This document shows positions 43,831 through 51,990 of a stretch of DNA of 64,000 nucleotides, one piece after another (within the stretch, counting starts at the first letter, position 1; every line of letters begins with the position of its first letter). Origin of the DNA: DATARH01 sp963705325. GTDB lineage: Bacteria; Pseudomonadota; Alphaproteobacteria; ATCC43930; CGMCC-115725. The notes under the pieces are model-generated. The model did not search any database. It was not told where the DNA came from and saw only the letters and a program-made list of their open reading frames with translations. The stretch is taken from positions 992,001-1,056,000 of the forward strand of contig OY970069.1 of assembly GCA_963705325.1 (NCBI GenBank), given 5' to 3'. The position numbers and the translations under genes are program-made.

Positions 43831-44643
43831 CTAGTGCGAAACCAGGATGGGGATTTCCGACGACAGCAACACCGAATGGGTGGCGCCACCGAAGATGAAT
43901 TCAAACCACATGGCATGCGAATATCCGCCCATCACCAATAGATCGTAGCGTCCTTGGTTGATCTCGTTTTGAAGCGCCTTGCTCTCATCAGAGCTCTTTA
44001 TGCGCAGAACCCTTGATCCGACTCTTATGCCGTGATGGCTTAGGTGCGCTGACAAACTCGTCGCATCCACGTCGCCCGCTTTGGCGGAGGACGGGATTAG
44101 GGTCACGATATCGACCGACTTCGACAGGCTTAGGAGCGGCAAGGCGTCGTGAACGGATCTCACGGCTTCGCGGCTGCCATCCCAAGCGATGGCGGTGCGG
44201 GCGAACACGCATGGCTGCGCGAGGGCGGGCACCACGAGGACTGGGCGGCCACACTGTAGGACGAGCGAGTGAGCGATCGGCAACGGATGACGCTGAGCCG
44301 GGCCCTGCCATTCATACTGCCCAACGATGACCATATCGGCGTAGCAAGCTTTCTCGCTGATGCACTCGACCACCTCGCCCGCCGCTTCCAACCAGCATGC
44401 GTCTGGTGCCTCTTCCCGAAAGACCTTTGCAGCCGCTTGCGCATCCAAGACCAATTTCGCCGCGGTGTTGGTCTCCACCCCCGCGACACGGCTTGGCTTG
44501 TAGGACGGTGGCACCTCTGCGGGCGGTCTTACGTGCAGACCGCTGAGCCGCGCCTCCGTTCGCCTCGCCAGGTCAACCGCAAATTGCACCCTGCGGCGCC
44601 CGGCAGTGCTGCCGTCCACGTGCACCAACAAGTCGCGAAACAT
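43831..44643 (-). CDS. Universal stress protein with two tandem UspA domains
   Basis: 270 residues. The first UspA domain spans 1-140 (MFRDLLVHVDGSTAGRRRVQ, ADMVIVGQYEW) and has a degenerate nucleotide-binding loop. The second spans 145-270 (FARTAIAWDGSREAVRSVHD, LLVMGGYSHAMWFEFIFGGA, THSVLL) and has the G-x2-G-x9-G(S/T) ATP motif. It is a cytoplasmic stress-response protein. It lies 179 bases after kdpA on the same strand, where kdpB would be expected, so it may be co-expressed with the potassium system. Confidence 0.9.
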   Translation of the reverse strand: MFRDLLVHVDGSTAGRRRVQFAVDLARRTEARLSGLHVRPPAEVPPSYKPSRVAGVETNTAAKLVLDAQAAAKVFREEAPDACWLEAAGEVVECISEKACYADMVIVGQYEWQGPAQRHPLPIAHSLVLQCGRPVLVVPALAQPCVFARTAIAWDGSREAVRSVHDALPLLSLSKSVDIVTLIPSSAKAGDVDATSLSAHLSHHGIRVGSRVLRIKSSDESKALQNEINQGRYDLLVMGGYSHAMWFEFIFGGATHSVLLSSEIPILVSH

Positions 44644-44822
44644 AAGACAACCCTCCGCACTTCGCGTGCCCGAGGCGTGCCGCGCGTCACCGGCGACGCG
44701 TTAGGTGCCGGCGGCGACTGATATCGGCATAGCGGCATAAAGAATCTATACGTGTTGGAGCGCGCTCCGCCGATTTCGGCGGCAAACGGTATGGGCCGGC
44801 AGGATATTCAGCGCCGGCGCAT

Positions 44823-46544
44823 CTAGTACGTGGCGCCTGTCAGCGCGGCGAAGTGCTCGGCGATTGGACCCAACGCAATCGCGGGGAAGAAGGTGAGGCC
44901 GCCGACGATCACGATCGTCCCTATGAGCAGCGCGACGAACAACGGCCCATGGGTCGGCATCGCGCCCGCCGCGGGCTGCAATCGACCCTTGGTCACCAAG
45001 GTGCCGGCGATGCAGAGAACCGGAACGATGACCAGGAAACGGCCCGCAAACATCGCCACCGCCAGGGTCAGGTTGTAGAACGGCGTGTTCGCATGGAGAC
45101 CGGCGAAGGCGCTGCCGTTGGTCGCGGCGCCCGAGGTATAGGCGTAGAGCATTTCGGAGAAGCCATGCGGCCCGGCATTGTTGAGCCCGGCGAGACCGAC
45201 TGGCAGCACCGCTGCAACCGCGGGCAGCCCGAGAATGAACGCCGGCACAATCAACAGGGCCAGCATTGCCATCTTCACTTCGCTCGCTTCGATCTTGTTG
45301 CCGAGATATTCGGGCGTGCGGCCAATCATGAGGCCGGCGATGAACACCGCCACGATCGCGAACAGCAAGATGCCGAATAGCCCCGATCCCGGGCCGCCGA
45401 CGATGACCTCGTCGACCATCATGTTGGCCATCAGGACAAGACCCGAAAGCGGCATGTAACTGTCGTGCATCGAATTGACGGCGCCATCCGACGAGGCCGT
45501 CGACACCGTCGCGAACAGCGCCGATTGCGCGACCCCGAAGCGAACTTCTTTCCCCTCCATATTGCCGCCGCTCTGGGTCGGGCCTGCCGACTGGTCGATA
45601 GAGGACGGATAAGCAGAGTTGCCCACCGCCTCGGCGCGGTAGACGACGATGGCGCCGACCAGGAACATCGCCGCCATCGCGGCGTAAAGGGCCCAGCCCT
45701 GCCGCCGATCGCCGACAATTCGCCCGAAGGTGCTGGTGAGCGCGACGCCGATGAGAAAGATCAGCAGCATTTCGACGACGCCAGTGAACGGCGTGGGGTT
45801 TTCGAAGGGGTGCGCGGAGTTGGCGTTGAAAAAGCCGCCGCCGTCACCGCTCAACAGCTTGATCACCTCCTGGGAGGCGACGGGGCCGAGCGCTATGGGT
45901 TGGGGCTGGCCTTCCAGCGTGGTCGCCGTGACATAGCTGTGGAGAGTTTGCGGCACGCCCTGCCAGACCAGGAATAATGCCGCGACGACGCAAATCGGCA
46001 GCAACACGTAAAGCGTGATGCGGGTCACATCGACCCAGAAATTGCCGATCGTCGATGCTGAGCGGCGTGCGAAGCCGCGGACTAGGGCGATCGCGACGGC
46101 GATCCCGCTCGCCGCCGAAAGAAACGATTGCACGGTAATTCCGGCCATCTGCGTCAGATAGCCAAGCGTCGTTTCGCCGGCATAGGACTGCCAGCTCGTA
46201 TTGGTGGCGAAGCTGACCGCCGTGTTCAGCGCCAGGTCTGGCGCGACAGCGTCAAAATGCTGAGGATTGAGTGGAAGGGCGGCTTGCAGACGTTGGAGCG
46301 CGTAGAGCGCGACAATCCCGGCCAGGTGAAAGCAGAGGAGGGCGACAGCATACTCTACCCACCCTTGCTCCTGCTCCGGGTCGACGCCGGCCAGGCGGTA
46401 GAACAGGTTCTCAACAGGCGCGCCGAGGCGCGCCAAGCTACTTCGCCTGTCGAGACTGCGCTCGATATAACCGCCAAGAGGCTTGACGACCGCGGTCGAG
46501 AGCAATGCGAAGATGGCAAACTGGGTCCAGCCTTGCCAGGTCAT
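44823..46544 (-). CDS. kdpA: Potassium-transporting ATPase potassium-binding subunit KdpA
   Basis: 573 residues, slightly longer than the E. coli protein. Ten transmembrane helices. Pore loops of the four-fold selectivity filter are visible: VSFATNTSWQSYAGETTLGY, GDGGGFFNANSAHPFENPTP, STASSDGAVNSMHDSY and YTSGAATNGSAFAGLHANTP. KdpA moves K+ but needs KdpB to couple ATP hydrolysis; neither kdpB nor kdpC is on either side in this window. The ATG overlaps the TGA of kdpF, the normal kdpFA arrangement. The C-terminus is complete. Confidence 0.93.
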   Translation of the reverse strand: MTWQGWTQFAIFALLSTAVVKPLGGYIERSLDRRSSLARLGAPVENLFYRLAGVDPEQEQGWVEYAVALLCFHLAGIVALYALQRLQAALPLNPQHFDAVAPDLALNTAVSFATNTSWQSYAGETTLGYLTQMAGITVQSFLSAASGIAVAIALVRGFARRSASTIGNFWVDVTRITLYVLLPICVVAALFLVWQGVPQTLHSYVTATTLEGQPQPIALGPVASQEVIKLLSGDGGGFFNANSAHPFENPTPFTGVVEMLLIFLIGVALTSTFGRIVGDRRQGWALYAAMAAMFLVGAIVVYRAEAVGNSAYPSSIDQSAGPTQSGGNMEGKEVRFGVAQSALFATVSTASSDGAVNSMHDSYMPLSGLVLMANMMVDEVIVGGPGSGLFGILLFAIVAVFIAGLMIGRTPEYLGNKIEASEVKMAMLALLIVPAFILGLPAVAAVLPVGLAGLNNAGPHGFSEMLYAYTSGAATNGSAFAGLHANTPFYNLTLAVAMFAGRFLVIVPVLCIAGTLVTKGRLQPAAGAMPTHGPLFVALLIGTIVIVGGLTFFPAIALGPIAEHFAALTGATY

Positions 46545-46660
46545 GAGTGCGGCTCGTGCGAATGGTTGGGTCGTTTGACCAGGTGCTCACAGGCCCAGAC
46601 ATATCCGAGTGCCGCCAGAAACGCTGCCGCGAGCAGCGCAAGCATCAAGATGTCGAGCAT
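46541..46660 (-). CDS. kdpF: KdpF-like small membrane subunit
   Basis: A 39-residue ORF, too short for most callers: MLDILMLALLAAAFLAALGY is one hydrophobic helix, followed by VWACEHLVKRPNHSHEPHS, a polar tail. Size, single helix and ATGA overlap with kdpA match KdpF, the lipid-like stabilising peptide of the Kdp complex. It is first in the operon. No strong ribosome site is visible; the 190-base gap to the OmpA gene must hold promoters for both directions. Confidence 0.75.
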   Translation of the reverse strand: MLDILMLALLAAAFLAALGYVWACEHLVKRPNHSHEPHS

Positions 46661-46851
46661 TCGGGCCGTTGCCTGAGAAGATTGTCCTTCAACGTGCGCA
46701 AGATGGCTGGTCCCTCATAGGATTTCCATTAGCGACTTGCAGCGGCCAAATATAAACCTCGCGTGGCTTTTGGTTGGAGCGGCCGGCCGATGCGCGCGTT
46801 TTGATCTGCCGGTCGTTGCCGGGCCGCGGGGCGCGGTGTTTTACTGCGAGC

Positions 46852-47415
46852 ATGATCCCGGCGACGATTATTCGACTTTCCGTGGCGGCGCTTGCCATTC
46901 CCGTCGCCTTGCTCCTCGCCGGCTGCACTCCACAAGCGAATTACGACAAGCTGCAGACGCGTTACCAGCAGACTGAGACGGCGAACCAGAAGCCGCAGGC
47001 GGTCAACGCGCGCCTCCAGGCGGAGCTGGCTCAGCCGGGGCAGACCTACACCGTCGCCGCCGATCTGTTGTTCGCGCCAGGTAATTTCGACGTCACGCCA
47101 AACGGCCAGGCCGCGCTCAACGACATCGCGGACAAGCTGCACGTGCTCAAGAGCGGCAGGATCGTGGTCAACGGCTATACCGACGATCAGGGGATCGGCG
47201 AATCGCTCAAGAAACAGGGTATCAAGACCAATCTCGACCTGTCGACGAAGCGCGCCGATGTCGTCGCCAATTATCTGCGCACGCATGGCGTTGACGCCAA
47301 GCTGATCTCGGCCAAGGGGCACGGCGACACGCATCCGGTCGCGCCCAACAACACCGCGGCAGGCCGGGCGCAAAATCGGCGCATCGAGATCGTGGTCGAG
47401 GGGGCGGGCAGCTGA
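46852..47415 (+). CDS. OmpA family outer-membrane lipoprotein
   Basis: 187 residues. The signal peptide ends in a lipobox (LSVAALAIPVALLLAGC). A short coiled coil follows (YDKLQTRYQQTETANQKPQ). Residues 80-185 are the OmpA C-terminal peptidoglycan-binding domain: VNGYTDDQGIGESL with the diaminopimelate-binding Asp, LSTKRADVVANYLRTHGVDA and AGRAQNRRIEIVVE with the Arg. It links outer membrane and peptidoglycan. Start ATG 46852 gives the proper signal peptide; an earlier ATG at 46774 would not. Confidence 0.9.
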   Translation: MIPATIIRLSVAALAIPVALLLAGCTPQANYDKLQTRYQQTETANQKPQAVNARLQAELAQPGQTYTVAADLLFAPGNFDVTPNGQAALNDIADKLHVLKSGRIVVNGYTDDQGIGESLKKQGIKTNLDLSTKRADVVANYLRTHGVDAKLISAKGHGDTHPVAPNNTAAGRAQNRRIEIVVEGAGS

Positions 47416-48137
47416 AACCGTCGTGCCGGCGCCTGACGATTCTCGCGGCGGCGCTCGTGTTGCTGCTGACCGGCTGCTCGCCGAAGGCGCCAGGTCTTAC
47501 CTCCGGCGACGTCGCCATCGGCGAGCTTCCGGTGACGCCCGAGCACACGCTGTCGCCGGGCGACGTGTTCGAGATCCGATTTCCATTCTCGCCCGACCTC
47601 AACGATCGGGTCACGGTCGGCGAGGACGGCACCGTCGCGCCAAAACTGATCGGCAGCGTCATTGTCGGCGGCCTCACCGTGCCGGAAGCGACGGCACGGC
47701 TGAAGCCGCTCTACGGCAAGCGCCTCAAGGACCCGAATATGTCGCTGACGGTGCGCATCTATGCACCCGAGGTGTTCTGGGTCGATGGCGACGTGGTGCG
47801 GCCAGGACGCATCCGCAGCGATTTTCCGCTGACCCTGGAACGCGCGGTCGCCCAGGCGGGCGGCGCCAAACCCGGGGCGGCGACAAGCGACGTGCTGGTG
47901 ATCCGCCGCGACGAGACCGGCGCCGTGCACGCCTACCAGATGGCGCTGGCCCTAGCCCCGGGTAGCAGCGACCCGCTGCTCAAATCCTTCGATGTCGTCT
48001 ACGTGCCCAAGACGGTGATCGGCTCGGTCAACGATTTCCTGGCGACCTACGCCAAGGGGCTGCCGTTTTCGACCAGCCTCCAGATCCAAGCGCCGACCAC
48101 AACGACAATCACGCCGCAGCAGATAACGCCGCGCTGA
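47412..48137 (+). CDS. Polysaccharide biosynthesis/export (Wza-like) lipoprotein
   Basis: About 241 residues. The lipobox LVLLLTGC is preceded by a basic n-region (KPSCRRLTILAAA) only if translation begins at a CTG that overlaps the ompA TGA; the first standard start is GTG 47457, which cuts the signal peptide short. The mature part has the export domain (LSPGDVFEIRFPFSPDLNDR, TVGEDGTVAPKLIGSVIVGG) and a SLBB-type repeat (FWVDGDVVRPGRIRSDFPLT, LERAVAQAGGAKPG). It would form or help form an outer-membrane polysaccharide export channel. The start is uncertain; the family is firm. Confidence 0.8.
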   Translation: MKPSCRRLTILAAALVLLLTGCSPKAPGLTSGDVAIGELPVTPEHTLSPGDVFEIRFPFSPDLNDRVTVGEDGTVAPKLIGSVIVGGLTVPEATARLKPLYGKRLKDPNMSLTVRIYAPEVFWVDGDVVRPGRIRSDFPLTLERAVAQAGGAKPGAATSDVLVIRRDETGAVHAYQMALALAPGSSDPLLKSFDVVYVPKTVIGSVNDFLATYAKGLPFSTSLQIQAPTTTTITPQQITPR

Positions 48138-48143
48138 CGAGCG

Positions 48144-48230
48144 TTATTCGGCAGCGTCGGGTAGCAGCACCGCCTCGACCGAATTGTCCGTGATGCAGGC
48201 GGTCTCGAAATACTTGATCAGCAGTCTATC
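48144..48230 (-). pseudogene. Displaced C-terminal fragment of a YdhR-like monooxygenase gene
   Basis: On the minus strand the segment codes for LIKYFETACITDNSV, EAVLLPDAAE and a TAA stop. This matches the C-terminal end expected of the monooxygenase gene at 60336-60641, whose copy of the same region reads QIKYFQIAVTMDCGE. The IKYF codons lie on a direct repeat shared by the two loci. I read it as the original 3' end of that gene, pushed 12 kb away by integration of the element between them. Confidence 0.7.
48203..48222 (+). repeat. Candidate left attachment site (attL)
   Basis: TCT-C-GAAATACTTGATC-A-GC matches TCT-G-GAAATACTTGATC-T-GC at 60380-60399 in the same orientation: 18 of 20 positions, with a 13-base identical core. 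Both lie inside the coding sequence for the IKYF part of a YdhR-like protein. The integrase gene is next to the right copy. From here to 48472 there is no gene: the stretch is AT-rich (TACATTTTATTTATCAGTATC) and includes the AGGTATC repeat at 48304-48327. Confidence 0.7.
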
Positions 48231-48303
48231 ACCGGAGTTTAGCGGGATTACATTTTATTTATCAGTATCTTATACGATTGAAGTTCAGCGCAACACGAGG
48301 TAT

Positions 48304-48327
48304 AGGTATCCCCAAGGTATCACGAGA
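48304..48327 (+). repeat. Left copy of AGGTATC-N4-AGGTATCACGAGA repeat
   Basis: Two AGGTATC units 11 bases apart, the second extended by ACGAGA. The same arrangement with the same spacing occurs at 60261-60284 beside the integrase promoter; 20 of 24 bases agree and only the N4 spacer differs. About 85 bases inside the candidate attL. Likely integrase arm-binding or excisionase sites. Confidence 0.6.
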
Positions 48328-48472
48328 GCTGATTTCGGCACGGAAAAGCCCCGCCGGTGCGAGCGAGCTCTGTCGGACGGGCATGCTAATCCTAGGGTCT
48401 TCATCATTCGCGCTTGCTCCAACCACTGGGGCAGCAGGGGGAGTTTGGCCTAGGGGTACGCCTTAACCCGTA

Positions 48473-50085
48473 TTCCCCATATGAAGTGGCGATTTTGAGC
48501 GAACCTGCGCCAGTTCTGAATTAAAATTCAATGGCTTGGCGGGTATCGAATGGGGCGGCAATGGGGGACCCAACGGGTGAATCGGACAAGGGCGTTCTGA
48601 GGCTCGATTTCGACCGCCGTCTGCTACTGCGATTTCGCGGTTCCGCGATCACTTCCGATGCGGGGCTGCTGGCTTACCGCGAACTGGATGACGCGCTGGG
48701 CCTCACCGGCAGGGGTGCCGATAGGCTGGCGGAGACACGCACCGGCAGGAACCGACGACATCTGTTCGTCGGATTGTTGCGGCAATCGGTGTTCGGGCGG
48801 CTGGCCGGCTACGAGGACGTGAACGATGCCGAGAGGCTGTGCCGCGACCCGGCGATGCGCTGGGTGGTCGGCGACCGGGCAATTGCAGCTTCTGCGGCTT
48901 CCGCCAGCCAGATGGGCCGCTTCGAGACCGAGTGGCTGGCACGGCCGGAGAACCTCGCCGCTCTCGCCGACCTGCCCGGCCGGTGGATCGACGCCGTGCA
49001 CCGGCGGCGACCGCCGAATATGATCGTGCTCGACATGGATTCGAGCGAGAGCCCGACCTACGGTGAGCAGGAAGGCAGTGCCTACAACGGGCATTTCGGG
49101 TGCACCTGTTATCACCCGCTGTTCGTGTTCAACCAGCTCGGCGATCTGGAGCGCTGCGCTCTGCGGTCGGGCAACGTCCATAGCGCCGCCGATTGGCGCG
49201 CGGTGCTGGAGCCGGTAATCGCCCGTTATCGGGGCGTCGTGAAGCGGCGCTATTTCCGCGGCGATGCGGCCTTCGCTAACCCAGAGATTTACGAGTTCCT
49301 CGAAGCCGAGGGCTACGGCTATACGATCCGGCTGCCGACCAACGTCATTCTGCAGGGCAAGATCGGCTATCTGCTCAAGCGTCCAGCGGGGCGACCGCCG
49401 CAAGAGGTGCGCCGATATTACGCCAGCTTCCATTACCAAGCCGGATCATGGAGCAAGCCCCGGCGGGTGGTGGCCAAGGTCGAATGGCACCCCGGCGAGC
49501 TTTACCCGCGCGTCGGCTTCATCGTCACCAACCTGGCGCGACCGGCGGAGCGCATCGTCGCCTTCTACAACCACCGTGGCACCTGCGAGCAGTACATCAA
49601 AGAAGGCAAGGGCGCGATCAAGTGGACCCGGTTGTCGTGCCGCTCCTTCGCCGCCAACGCTGTGCGCCTACAGCTTCACGCTCTTGCCTACAACCTCGGC
49701 AACTTCATGCGGACGCTGGCGATGCCGAAGACGGCGGAGCCGTGGTCGCTGACAAGCCTGCGGGAAAAACTGATCAAGATCGGCGCCAAGGTCGTCAGCC
49801 ACGGCCGCTATGTGACCTTCCAGATGGCCGAGGTTGCGGTGCCGCGGCAGATGTTCGCGGATATTCTTTCGCTGATCGCCCGGCTGCGGGCACTGCCCGC
49901 GCCGGCATGACCGGGAGATCGGGTCAGACCCGGCAGACGACGACGGCAGAGGTGCGCCCTGATCACGGGAAGGCGGCAAGTTCTACGGGCATCCCGGCAA
50001 TTTGGCTGCGAGCAGAGGCGCCTGCGATGGAATTTCGTTGCTGCGCGCCTCGCCGAGACGGAAACTCGTCTCATCCAATTGGGAA
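48473..50085 (+). mobile_element. IS1380-family insertion sequence (ends approximate)
   Basis: The transposase ORF is flanked by imperfect inverted ends: TTCCCCATATGAAG... at 48473 and, on the other strand, TTCCCAATTGGATG... ending at 50085, with about 18 of 27 positions agreeing. A length near 1.6 kb fits the family. I could not find a target duplication, so the exact ends are uncertain. Confidence 0.55.
48531..49910 (+). CDS. IS1380 family transposase
   Basis: 459 residues, or 449 if it starts at the second ATG (MGDPTGESDKGVLRLDF). The DDE catalytic core is visible as MIVLDMDSSESPTYGEQEGS with YNGHFGCTCYHPLFVFNQLG (first Asp), RRYFRGDAAFANPEIYEFLE (second Asp), and FYNHRGTCEQYIKEGKGAIK (Glu). 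These are standard IS1380 motifs. The ORF appears complete, so the element may still be active. Confidence 0.9.
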   Translation: MAWRVSNGAAMGDPTGESDKGVLRLDFDRRLLLRFRGSAITSDAGLLAYRELDDALGLTGRGADRLAETRTGRNRRHLFVGLLRQSVFGRLAGYEDVNDAERLCRDPAMRWVVGDRAIAASAASASQMGRFETEWLARPENLAALADLPGRWIDAVHRRRPPNMIVLDMDSSESPTYGEQEGSAYNGHFGCTCYHPLFVFNQLGDLERCALRSGNVHSAADWRAVLEPVIARYRGVVKRRYFRGDAAFANPEIYEFLEAEGYGYTIRLPTNVILQGKIGYLLKRPAGRPPQEVRRYYASFHYQAGSWSKPRRVVAKVEWHPGELYPRVGFIVTNLARPAERIVAFYNHRGTCEQYIKEGKGAIKWTRLSCRSFAANAVRLQLHALAYNLGNFMRTLAMPKTAEPWSLTSLREKLIKIGAKVVSHGRYVTFQMAEVAVPRQMFADILSLIARLRALPAPA

Positions 50086-50174
50086 TCTGGGGGATGGCGG
50101 TTAATTTAGGATCGCCTGCTCCACCAGAACCGCTATATTTATTGCAATCGTGATCAGGATACTGGGACCGTCCG

Positions 50175-50732
50175 ATGATTATGATGGAGCAGCCATCCGT
50201 AGTTTTCCAGGCGTTCGACGTCGATGCTGATTACAAGATGCAATACACGATTAATTTGCATCAAGGCGCTACTGCGAACTATGTCGTCGACAAGATTATA
50301 GATATCCATCAACGCACGCCGTTGAGAAACATTATCTTCAACGCTCACGGTAACAGTACGAAGGTGGCCATCGGGGGTAAGGAGATAAATCAACCCGGCA
50401 TAGAACCTTCGACCCTCAGCGCATTCGCGCGTTTGCACTCTCTGAATGTTGGTACAATATGGATAACATCGTGCAATGCGGCCACGGGACAGTCAGGCCA
50501 GTCATTCTGCCAATCGTTCGCGGTAACGGCAGGGACACAGGTGATTGCGGGTGCTGCGTTGCAAGAAGTGGGACCTTGGGACTGGTGGCGTCTCAAAGCT
50601 CCCTTCTTTCAGGACGGTCAGATAGACGACTTTGAAGGGGCGGTCTTTAGCTTCACGCCCAAAGGTGGCAGCAGACTAATCGTATTTGGTGACGTTGATG
50701 GTAGCGATTACATCTGGACCATCAAAACGTAA
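50175..50732 (+). CDS. Unknown protein with a His/Cys dyad (CHAT/C11-like or DUF4347-like)
   Basis: 185 residues. RNIIFNAHGNSTKVAIGG places His58 after a hydrophobic strand, and NVGTIWITSCNAATGQSGQS places Cys100 after the next strand, with FCQSFAVTAGTQVIAGAALQ following. The HG...SC arrangement after consecutive strands is that of caspase-like cysteine peptidases (CHAT, C11, C80) and of DUF4347 domains. No signal peptide. It is cargo of the island, less GC-rich than the chromosome, and its partner or target is unknown. Peptidase activity is inferred, not shown. It could equally be an inactive fold relative. Confidence 0.6.
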   Translation: MIMMEQPSVVFQAFDVDADYKMQYTINLHQGATANYVVDKIIDIHQRTPLRNIIFNAHGNSTKVAIGGKEINQPGIEPSTLSAFARLHSLNVGTIWITSCNAATGQSGQSFCQSFAVTAGTQVIAGAALQEVGPWDWWRLKAPFFQDGQIDDFEGAVFSFTPKGGSRLIVFGDVDGSDYIWTIKT

Positions 50733-50923
50733 ACCAGCTTGGACGGCCGATTAGCCGACGCAGCGCCGTGATGACCGCGTTACGTTCTGCGTCGGTGAAG
50801 GTTTATCTTCGACATCGCGAATTGGTTTTAACGACTCCGCCCGGCACCACCAGTAGCCCATCATCCATCGATCTTGACTAGATCGACCCGTTGCCGTTCC
50901 ATCGTGGCGAACAGATCACGAAC

Positions 50924-51076
50924 ATGGCTATGCCCGCTCTTTACGCCGCCCGCGTCTCCGACCTCGGTCCCGACGACGTGCTCGTCGTCGAGTGCGGCTG
51001 CGGCCACCGCGAGGAGTTGACCGCCGCGATGCTGGCGACGGCGGGCGTGGCGCGGGATACCAACTTAAAGGATTGA
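50924..51076 (+). CDS. Short Cys-containing protein, probably truncated
   Basis: From ATG 50924 a product of about 50 residues: MAMPALYAARVSDLGPDDVL, VVECGCGHREELTAAMLATA, GVARDTNLKD. The beginning resembles small alphaproteobacterial zinc-binding proteins that start with a similar LYAARVADLG stretch and then have a second pair of cysteines. That second half is absent here, so the gene looks cut. A perfect hairpin overlaps the stop codon. Confidence 0.4.
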   Translation: MAMPALYAARVSDLGPDDVLVVECGCGHREELTAAMLATAGVARDTNLKD

Positions 51077-51096
51077 AGCGGCCGTCCGGCCGCTTC
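51075..51096 (+). terminator. Perfect 10-bp hairpin after the short Cys protein
   Basis: GAAGCGGCCG (51075-51084), a TC loop, and CGGCCGCTTC (51087-51096) form an uninterrupted GC-rich palindrome that starts on the stop codon of the preceding ORF. No T-run follows, so it may be a weak or Rho-assisted terminator. Confidence 0.5.
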
Positions 51097-51241
51097 CGCC
51101 CTGGTCCAGATCAATTACGGCTTTTCCGCCAGTCGGCTATACAAAGCTCGCCAATCCGATCGCCCCGCTGGTGAGCGTACTGCTAAAAGCGCTGTTGCCA
51201 CAAAAGGTTAGCGAAGAACGCTGAGGGCGTTCAGGGAGGAT

Positions 51242-51808
51242 ATGAGGATGCGATGCTTGCGCTCTCGGCCCTCCATCGCGCTCTCAAAAATTACATCCGC
51301 TGGCTTAGCCGGACTGCTAGCACTGATGATGGCTCATGTTGCCGTCGCGCAAGAGGGTATAGCCGAAAAGCGGCTTCATTCCTGGTATTGCCTGGGAGTA
51401 TTTAAGAGCAGGAAACAAATCATCCCTCAAATATGTAACAATCCCTTAGAAAAATCCGCTGAAATATATAAATGCCAGACTGAGGCGCTACAAAACGACC
51501 AAAAAAAGTCTAAGAGACTGGTAATGTATCTATATGCTACGCAACAACGTAGTGATTATGGAGAAGTCATGGCTATGTCACAGGGTGTGTCAGATACGCT
51601 CCAGTGTAATGCCGAGATTTCAAGTAAAATTAAAATTGACTGTATGATCGCGTGCACAAGAAACAATATGCCACAACCACCCCTCGCGCCAGACCAACTG
51701 AATGATTGGATAACTTCAATCCAGCCAATTCAGAAAGCCTGTATGAACCAGTGTCTATCGGCGATATGTAGAAAGACCGCCGATTGCGTCGATTATGACC
51801 CCTGGTGA
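51242..51808 (+). CDS. Secreted cysteine-rich protein of unknown function
   Basis: 188 residues. Positions 1-36 contain a signal peptide (SKITSAGLAGLLALMMAHVA, VAQ). The mature part has many cysteines (HSWYCLGVFK, IICNN-type CNNPLEK, EIYKCQTEAL, DTLQCNAEIS, DCMIACTRNN, KACMNQCLSAICRKTADCVD), probably disulfide-bonded in the periplasm. Codon use and low GC differ from flanking chromosomal genes, consistent with island cargo. No family recognised. AGGGAGGAT-type ribosome site just before the start. Confidence 0.6.
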   Translation: MRMRCLRSRPSIALSKITSAGLAGLLALMMAHVAVAQEGIAEKRLHSWYCLGVFKSRKQIIPQICNNPLEKSAEIYKCQTEALQNDQKKSKRLVMYLYATQQRSDYGEVMAMSQGVSDTLQCNAEISSKIKIDCMIACTRNNMPQPPLAPDQLNDWITSIQPIQKACMNQCLSAICRKTADCVDYDPW

Positions 51809-51990
51809 CGGGTTGCTTATTCGCGTGTCTCTAGGTGGTAGCACGTTGTCCATGGCTATGCTCGTCCAGGCCGCCACATTCCGTCTCTGACGACGCAGCG
51901 CCGAAGGCGTCCGCGATCATCCGCAGTGTCTCCGCTGTGCGGCCCTCGACGTCGAGCTTGATGGGATCTCCCTCCTTGCCGCCAATATCG

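Noticed and set aside
48184..48453. 89-codon ORF on the plus strand near the island's left end
   Set aside because: It lies across the candidate attL and the AGGTATC repeat, has no ribosome site, and its translation shows no pattern.
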